A stretch of 64,000 bases of DNA from contig NZ_FNDJ01000001.1 of NCBI RefSeq assembly GCF_900099965.1, forward strand, positions 481,766 to 545,765. Reading direction: 5' to 3'. The stretch comes from Nonomuraea jiangxiensis. GTDB taxonomy: Bacteria > Actinomycetota > Actinomycetes > Streptosporangiales > Streptosporangiaceae. A model generated the notes under the pieces. It had not been told where the DNA came from. It was given only the letters and a program-made list of their open reading frames with translations, and searched no databases. Positions 59,520 to 64,000 of this stretch are shown one piece after another. A program made the position numbers and the translations under genes. Every line of letters begins with the position of its first letter. The first letter of the stretch is position 1.

Positions 59520-59600
59520 CACTACTAGGGGTGCCGGCGATCATTACGGTGAGCGGTCCGATCCCGGCGACGAACGGCGCGAGCCAGGACATCTGACTAC

Positions 59601-59631
59601 TTGAACCTCCCGCGACGGGAGGTTCTACCGT
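59601..59631 (+). promoter_or_regulatory. MerR-type promoter with 19-bp spacer and operator
   Basis: TTGAAC (59601-59606), a 19-bp spacer (59607-59625) and TACCGT (59626-59631). The spacer is filled by the perfect inverted repeat AACCTCCCG-CGA-CGGGAGGTT (59604-59624). An over-long 19-bp spacer with a centred palindrome is the hallmark of MerR-activated promoters, here autoregulating the downstream gene. Confidence 0.85.
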
Positions 59632-59638
59632 CGTGTCC

Positions 59639-60439
59639 ATGACGGCGAACGACGACAGCGGGCGGCGGTGGACCATCGGTGAGCTGGCCAAGGCCACCGG
59701 CGTCACCGTCCGCACGCTCTACCACTACGACGAGATCGGCCTGGTCCCGGCGAGCGAGCGGACCGCGTCAGGACACCGCCGATACACCGAGACGGACCTG
59801 CGGCGGCTCTACCGAGTGCGGGCGCTGCGCGGGCTCGGGCTGTCGCTGGAGGAGATCGCCGGGGTGCTGCGGCAGCCGGGCGACGACCTGAGCGGGCTGC
59901 GCGCGCTGCTCGGCACGCAGCTCGCCGAGCTCGAGCTGCGGGCGGCCCGCATGGAGCAGCTCAAGGGGCAGATCGGCGGGCTGCTCTGGTTGCTCGACAA
60001 GTCGGTCATGCCGGACCCGGAGCAGTTCATGGCCACGCTGGAGCTGATCTCGGTGTACGACTCCTACTTCGGCCAGGAGCTGCGGGACCAGCTGGCGCTG
60101 CGGCGGGCCCGGCTCGGCGAGGAGCGGATGGAGAACCTGCGGGAGGAGTGGCTCGCGATGCTCCGGCAGGCCCGGCAGTACATGCTGGACGGCACGCCCG
60201 TCGACGACCCCGGCGTGCGGGACCTGGCCCGGCGCTGGGAGGCGATGGGGAGCGCCCTCCAGAGCGGTGACCGGCGGCTCGACGAGCGCATCACGGCCGC
60301 CGGCCGGGCGTTGTGGCGCGCCAACAGCGCCGAGCTGAGCGAGGAGATCAGCCGCCAGATCGACTGGCTGGACGCGGGCGACCTGCCCGCCCTCTTCGAG
60401 TACTTCGAGCGTGTCAGGAAGGCCCGCGACCGCGACTGA
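59639..60439 (+). CDS. MerR-family transcriptional regulator
   Basis: A 266-residue activator. The N-terminal winged helix (TIGELAKATGVTVRTLYHYD, EIGLVPASERTASGHRRYTE) is typical of MerR. It is followed by a long coiled coil (LRALLGTQLAELELRAARME) and a C-terminal helical domain of the TipAS type (about 100-266) with EEWLAMLRQARQYMLDGTPV. TipAS-type members bind thiopeptides or other multidrug ligands. ATG 59639 is 7 nt beyond the -10, so a leaderless start is likely; GTG 59633 in frame is too close to the -10. Followed 57 bp later by the prolyl oligopeptidase. Confidence 0.92.
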   Translation: MTANDDSGRRWTIGELAKATGVTVRTLYHYDEIGLVPASERTASGHRRYTETDLRRLYRVRALRGLGLSLEEIAGVLRQPGDDLSGLRALLGTQLAELELRAARMEQLKGQIGGLLWLLDKSVMPDPEQFMATLELISVYDSYFGQELRDQLALRRARLGEERMENLREEWLAMLRQARQYMLDGTPVDDPGVRDLARRWEAMGSALQSGDRRLDERITAAGRALWRANSAELSEEISRQIDWLDAGDLPALFEYFERVRKARDRD

Positions 60440-60496
60440 GGCGGCCGGCCGAGACCCGCGAACTTCCCCACATCACAACAGGCAAGGAGTGTTGGC

Positions 60497-62563
60497 GTGA
60501 GCATGCGTTATCCCGGGGCGACGGCACGGCCGGAGCGCAACGAGGTGGGCGGGATCGTCTTCGACGACCCGTACCAGTGGCTGGAGGAGGACGGCGAGGA
60601 GGAGGTGGCCGCCTGGCAGCGGGCCCAGGACGAGCTGGCCCGCTCGTACGTGCACGGCTGGCCGCACTACGACGAGCTGGCCGCCCAGGTGGCGGCACTG
60701 GTCGAGCAGATGGACGCGCGCAACCTGGTGGTGCCGGTCCGGTACGGGCGCCGGTGGTTCCGCGGGCGCGTCCCCGAGGGCCGGGAGCTGATGGTGTTCG
60801 AGACGGCCGACGACGTGCTCGGGCCGTGGCGTATGGTGCTCGACCTCAACGAGATGTCCGACGGGAAGCCGCTGCGGATCGGCCCGCAGCCGTCGCCCGA
60901 CGGGAGCCTGCTGGCGTACTCGATCGACGCGTCGGGGCTGGAGCTGCCCGTGCTCAAGGTGATCGAGATCGACACCGGGAAGGTGCTGCTGGACGGCGTG
61001 CCGCAGCGGCGGGCGGGCGGGGTGGCCTGGCTGCCGGACTGCAGCGGCTTCTTCTACATGGCCAACGACACCGACGACCCCCGCGCGCCGCTGCGGTGGC
61101 GGTTGTTGTTCCACCGCATCGGGCAGCCGCCGCCCACCGAGCCGGAGCCGGTGGACATCCCGCACATGTACGCCCTGCCCAAGATCTCCAAGGACGGGCG
61201 GTGGGCGGTGCTCCAGGTCGACCACCTGCGACCGCGGCCCCACTACCTCGCCCGGCTGGACGGGCCCTGGGAGTGGCGCGAGTTCGTCACCGACGCCGAG
61301 CACATGTACAAGGGCGTGCTCGCCGGCGACTCCTACGTGGCCGTCACCACGCAGGGCGCCCCGCGCGGCCGCCTGGTCCGCATCCCGCTGGACAGCCCCG
61401 GCGACCCCGCGACGTGGACGGAGCTGGTGCCCGGCGGCGACGCCGTGCTCACCGGCGTCACGCTGGTCGGCGACCGGCTGGTGCTCGGCGAGCTGGTGGA
61501 CACCGTCTCCCGCGTCCGCGTCCTGGACCTCGAAGGCCGGCGGACGGGGGAGGTGCCGCTGCCCGGTCCCGGTTCGGTCAGCTCCGTCGCCCAGGGCGTG
61601 ATCGCGCTCGGCGTCATGGACCAGGTCGTCGGGTGCGAGGACGCGATCACGTTCGGCTACACCTCCTACACCCAGTCCCCGACCGTCTACCACTACTCGC
61701 TGGAGACCGGGGAGCGGACCGCGCTGCAGGGGGCGGGGCACACCCTGTCGGGGCTGGTCACCAGCCGCGTGTGGGCCACCTCGGCGGACGGCACGCGCGT
61801 CCCCTGCACCCTCGTGCACCGCGCCGACCTCGACCGCTCGCGCCCGCGGCCCACCCTCATCCACGGGTACGGGGGGTTCAACATCGCCGAGCTGGCCTCG
61901 TACCTGGGGCCGCTGGCGGCCTTCGTCGCGGCGGGCGGCGTGTACGCACACGCCCACCTGCGCGGCGGCGGCGAGTTCGGCCTGCCGTGGTGGGAGGGCG
62001 GCCGGCTGCACGCCAAACAGAACACCTTCAACGACCTGTACGCCATCGCCGAGCGGCTGATCGCCGACGGCGTCACCGCGCCCGACCGGCTGGCGGTGCA
62101 GGGCGCCTCCAACGGCGGCCTGCTCACAGCCGTGGCCGCCACCCAGCGCCCGGAACTGTGGCGGGCGGTGGTGTGCCAGGCGCCCAAGCTCGACCTCATG
62201 CGCGTCGCCCGCGACCCGCTCGGCACCGCCGCGACCCTGCCCGAGTACGGCGACCCGAACGACCCGGCCGACGCCCCCGTGCTCATGGCCTACTCGCCGT
62301 ACCACCACGTGAGGCCCGGTACGGCGTTCCCGGCGATCCTGCTGGAGGCGGGCGAGAACGACCCGCGCTGCCCCGCCTGGCACTCCCGCAAGTTCGCCGC
62401 CCGGGTGCAGGCCGCCACCACCGCGGAGCATCCCGTGCTGCTGCGCGTCTGGTCGGGCGCGGGGCACGGCGGCACGAGCTGGAGCACGGTCGTCCGGCAG
62501 CAGACCGACTGGCTGGCCTTCGTCATGCGGGAGCTGGGACTGACCCCCGTAACGGAACAATAA
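60497..62563 (+). CDS. Prolyl oligopeptidase family serine peptidase (S9A)
   Basis: A 688-residue cytoplasmic peptidase. An N-terminal beta-propeller (about 75-420) precedes an alpha/beta-hydrolase domain with HGYGGFNIAELASYLGPLAA, the nucleophile Ser in QGASNGGLLTAV (near 537), Asp in GENDPRCP (near 620) and His in GAGHGGTSW (near 656). S9A enzymes cleave short peptides after Pro. GTG 60497 follows AAGGAG at 8 nt. It lies behind the MerR gene and may share its promoter. Its stop codon lies inside the first operator of the next gene. Confidence 0.93.
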   Translation: MSMRYPGATARPERNEVGGIVFDDPYQWLEEDGEEEVAAWQRAQDELARSYVHGWPHYDELAAQVAALVEQMDARNLVVPVRYGRRWFRGRVPEGRELMVFETADDVLGPWRMVLDLNEMSDGKPLRIGPQPSPDGSLLAYSIDASGLELPVLKVIEIDTGKVLLDGVPQRRAGGVAWLPDCSGFFYMANDTDDPRAPLRWRLLFHRIGQPPPTEPEPVDIPHMYALPKISKDGRWAVLQVDHLRPRPHYLARLDGPWEWREFVTDAEHMYKGVLAGDSYVAVTTQGAPRGRLVRIPLDSPGDPATWTELVPGGDAVLTGVTLVGDRLVLGELVDTVSRVRVLDLEGRRTGEVPLPGPGSVSSVAQGVIALGVMDQVVGCEDAITFGYTSYTQSPTVYHYSLETGERTALQGAGHTLSGLVTSRVWATSADGTRVPCTLVHRADLDRSRPRPTLIHGYGGFNIAELASYLGPLAAFVAAGGVYAHAHLRGGGEFGLPWWEGGRLHAKQNTFNDLYAIAERLIADGVTAPDRLAVQGASNGGLLTAVAATQRPELWRAVVCQAPKLDLMRVARDPLGTAATLPEYGDPNDPADAPVLMAYSPYHHVRPGTAFPAILLEAGENDPRCPAWHSRKFAARVQAATTAEHPVLLRVWSGAGHGGTSWSTVVRQQTDWLAFVMRELGLTPVTEQ

Positions 62564-62608
62564 TCCCGTTAGTGCGCTATGCTCCTTAACGGTACATAAG
62601 CACCGTTA
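62550..62608 (+). promoter_or_regulatory. Two inverted-repeat operators upstream of the aldo/keto reductase
   Basis: Site 1: TAACGG-10 nt-CCGTTA (62550-62571). Site 2: TAACGGT-8 nt-ACCGTTA (62587-62608). TATGCT (62578-62583) between them is a -10 candidate. Matching half-sites at 37-bp distance suggest a TetR- or MerR-like dimer binding twice. No such regulator gene is adjacent. Confidence 0.65.
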
Positions 62609-62619
62609 GGGAGCTGGTC

Positions 62620-63672
62620 ATGGAATATCGTCAGTTGGGCGCCTCCGGGCTCAAGGTCCCGGCGCTGAGCTTCGGCGCCGGGACCTTCGCCGGCAAGGGC
62701 GAGCTGTTCGGCGCGTGGGGCGACACCGGGGTGGCCGAGGCCAGGCGGCTGGTGGACATCTCGCTCGACGCGGGGGTGACCATGTTCGACACCGCCGACG
62801 TCTACTCCGACGGCGCCTCCGAGGAGGTGCTGGGCGCGGCGATCAAGGGCCGGCGGGACCGGGTGCTCATCTCCACCAAGGCCGGGCTGCCCATGGGCGA
62901 CGGGCCGCAGGACGCGGGCACCTCGCGGGCCCGGCTGATCGAGGTGGTCGACGCCGCGCTGCGCAGGCTGGGGATCGAGCACATCGACCTCTTCCAGCTG
63001 CACGCCTTCGACGCGGCGACCCCGGTGGAGGAGGTGCTGTCCACGCTCGGCGACCTGGTCAGGGCCGGCAAGCTGCGCTACGTGGGGGTGTCGAACTTCA
63101 GCGGCTGGCAGCTCATGAAGTCCCTCGCCGTGGCCGACCGCCACGGCTACCCGCGTTACGTGGCCCACCAGGTCTACTACTCCCTGGTGGGCCGGGACTA
63201 CGAGTGGGAGCTGATGCCGCTCGGCCTCGACCAGGGCGTCGGCGCGATGGTGTGGAGCCCGCTCGGCTGGGGGCGCCTCACCGGCCGGATCCGCCGCGGC
63301 CGGCCGCTGCCGCCGGAAAGCCGGCTGCACCGCACCGCCGCCTTCGGGCCGCCGGTGCCCGACGAGCGCCTGTTCACGGTGGTGGACGCCCTGGACGAGA
63401 TCGCCGCGGAGACCGGCCGGTCCGTCCCGCAGGTCGCGCTGAACTGGCTGCTGCGGCGCCCGACCGTCGCCTCGGTCATCGTCGGCGCCCGCAACGAGGC
63501 CCAGCTGCGGGAGAACCTCGGCGCCGTCGGCTGGCACCTCACCCCGGACCAGGTGGCCCGCCTCGACGCCGCCAGCGCCACCACGGCGCCCTATCCCTAC
63601 TTCCCCTACCGGCAACAGGAGGGCTTCGCCCGCCTCAACCCGCCCGTCGAGTCCCTCATCCACCACGGCTGA
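62620..63672 (+). CDS. Aldo/keto reductase
   Basis: A 350-residue TIM-barrel oxidoreductase. The start is MEYRQLGASGLKVPALSFGA. The catalytic Asp and Tyr lie in MFDTADVYSDGASEEVLGAA, the Lys in VLISTKAG and the His in DLFQLHAFD. Cofactor-binding residues are in WSPLGWGRLTGRI and ASVIVGARNEAQLRENLGA, matching NADPH-dependent AKRs of the YajO/YghZ type. GGGAG precedes the ATG. Substrate unknown; the two operators suggest induction by a small aldehyde, quinone or drug. Confidence 0.93.
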   Translation: MEYRQLGASGLKVPALSFGAGTFAGKGELFGAWGDTGVAEARRLVDISLDAGVTMFDTADVYSDGASEEVLGAAIKGRRDRVLISTKAGLPMGDGPQDAGTSRARLIEVVDAALRRLGIEHIDLFQLHAFDAATPVEEVLSTLGDLVRAGKLRYVGVSNFSGWQLMKSLAVADRHGYPRYVAHQVYYSLVGRDYEWELMPLGLDQGVGAMVWSPLGWGRLTGRIRRGRPLPPESRLHRTAAFGPPVPDERLFTVVDALDEIAAETGRSVPQVALNWLLRRPTVASVIVGARNEAQLRENLGAVGWHLTPDQVARLDAASATTAPYPYFPYRQQEGFARLNPPVESLIHHG

Positions 63673-63773
63673 CCGCCGGCCCCCGGTCACCCGGCGAGCG
63701 CCGGCGCGGACGGCGTTTCGGGGGACGCCGAGGTGTCCACGGCCTCCCGGCGGGCGTCGCGCGCCACCGCCGG

Positions 63774-64000
63774 CTACCTTTCCCACCCGACCCGTCGCTG
63801 AAGCTGCGTCCGCTTGCGCACCTCGGCCGACGGCGCGGGCGCGCTACCGGAGTGCGGCGGCATGGGATCGGAACGGACGTACGGCCCGTGCGGCGTCTCG
63901 CGCGGCGGCGCGGACCCGGCGTGAAGGTGCGGCCACGCCCGCGCGGGCCCGCTGAGGAACCGCCCGAGCGAGGGCGTGGTCTCGGTACGGACCCGCAGGT
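63774..64000 (-). CDS. C-terminal end of an unidentified protein (partial)
   Basis: The minus-strand frame enters at 64000 and stops with TAG at 63774, giving 75 visible residues: a Pro-rich segment (SGPARAWPHLHAGSAPPRE, MPPHSGSAPAPSAEV) and a basic end RKRTQLQRRVGWER. Codon bias is consistent with a real gene, and the gap to the aldo/keto reductase (about 100 bp) fits two convergent genes. No family recognised from this end. Confidence 0.5.
   Translation of the reverse strand, partial: LRVRTETTPSLGRFLSGPARAWPHLHAGSAPPRETPHGPYVRSDPMPPHSGSAPAPSAEVRKRTQLQRRVGWER

Noticed and set aside
63672..63773. Additional gene after the aldo/keto reductase
   Set aside because: About 100 bp with only weak GC-rich dyads; it is the gap between two convergent genes.

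Overview
The window is GC-rich actinomycete chromosome. Strong third-codon GC bias, GTG and TTG starts, several probable leaderless transcripts, lipoprotein-anchored binding proteins and many secreted hydrolases all fit Actinomycetota. Gene content fits the order Streptosporangiales, and a Nonomuraea-like genome is my best guess, but that is inference only. I saw no rRNA, tRNA, CRISPR array, prophage or intact insertion sequence.

Layout. 1-4 kb: the start of a glycine-rich hydrolase-like protein, an Rpn/YhgA-type PD-(D/E)XK protein, a GntR-regulator remnant, an amidohydrolase and an APH-fold kinase. 4.4-10 kb: a complete oligopeptide/dipeptide ABC operon (two permeases, fused double ATPase, lipoprotein) closed by a strong terminator. 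10-20 kb: mostly surface and secreted proteins (GT2 glycosyltransferase with a small membrane protein, orphan CBM2 fragment, snapalysin-like protease, beta-helix protein, fused ABC exporter, GtrA, secreted HNH nuclease, frameshifted HTH/Ig-like protein, small Cys-rich secreted protein). 20-31 kb: a 2-TM protein, an SDR, gluABCD, and a sensory cluster in which a glutamate-type binding protein is co-transcribed with a CitB-type response regulator, divergent from a large hybrid kinase carrying its own HPt domain. Four short tandem-repeat arrays (about 20.9, 22.5, 25.9 and 41.7 kb) lie between genes; at three of them, stop codons of flanking genes fall inside the repeats.

31-37 kb: an IclR regulator divergent from an aminotransferase, fused GlcD-GlcF oxidase and MatC-type dicarboxylate transporter operon, which looks like a glyoxylate/2-hydroxyacid module. 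37-43 kb: a 1031-residue DUF6493-like protein, an amidase and an MHS-type MFS transporter.

43-57 kb is the most coherent system: a ROK-regulated glycan locus. It has a GH29 alpha-L-fucosidase with a sugar ABC importer, a GH97 enzyme translationally coupled to two tandem secreted jelly-roll/CBM proteins, a GH36-like enzyme with the ROK repressor, and a second GH36 alpha-galactosidase. An identical 28-bp element occupies both divergent promoters, so one regulator probably controls all four transcription units. I infer uptake and breakdown of an alpha-fucosylated, alpha-galactosylated glycan.

57-64 kb: a small membrane protein, an OFA-family MFS transporter with a 42-residue partner, a MerR regulator with a textbook 19-bp-spaced promoter, a prolyl oligopeptidase, an aldo/keto reductase behind two inverted-repeat operators, and the C-terminal end of an unidentified gene.
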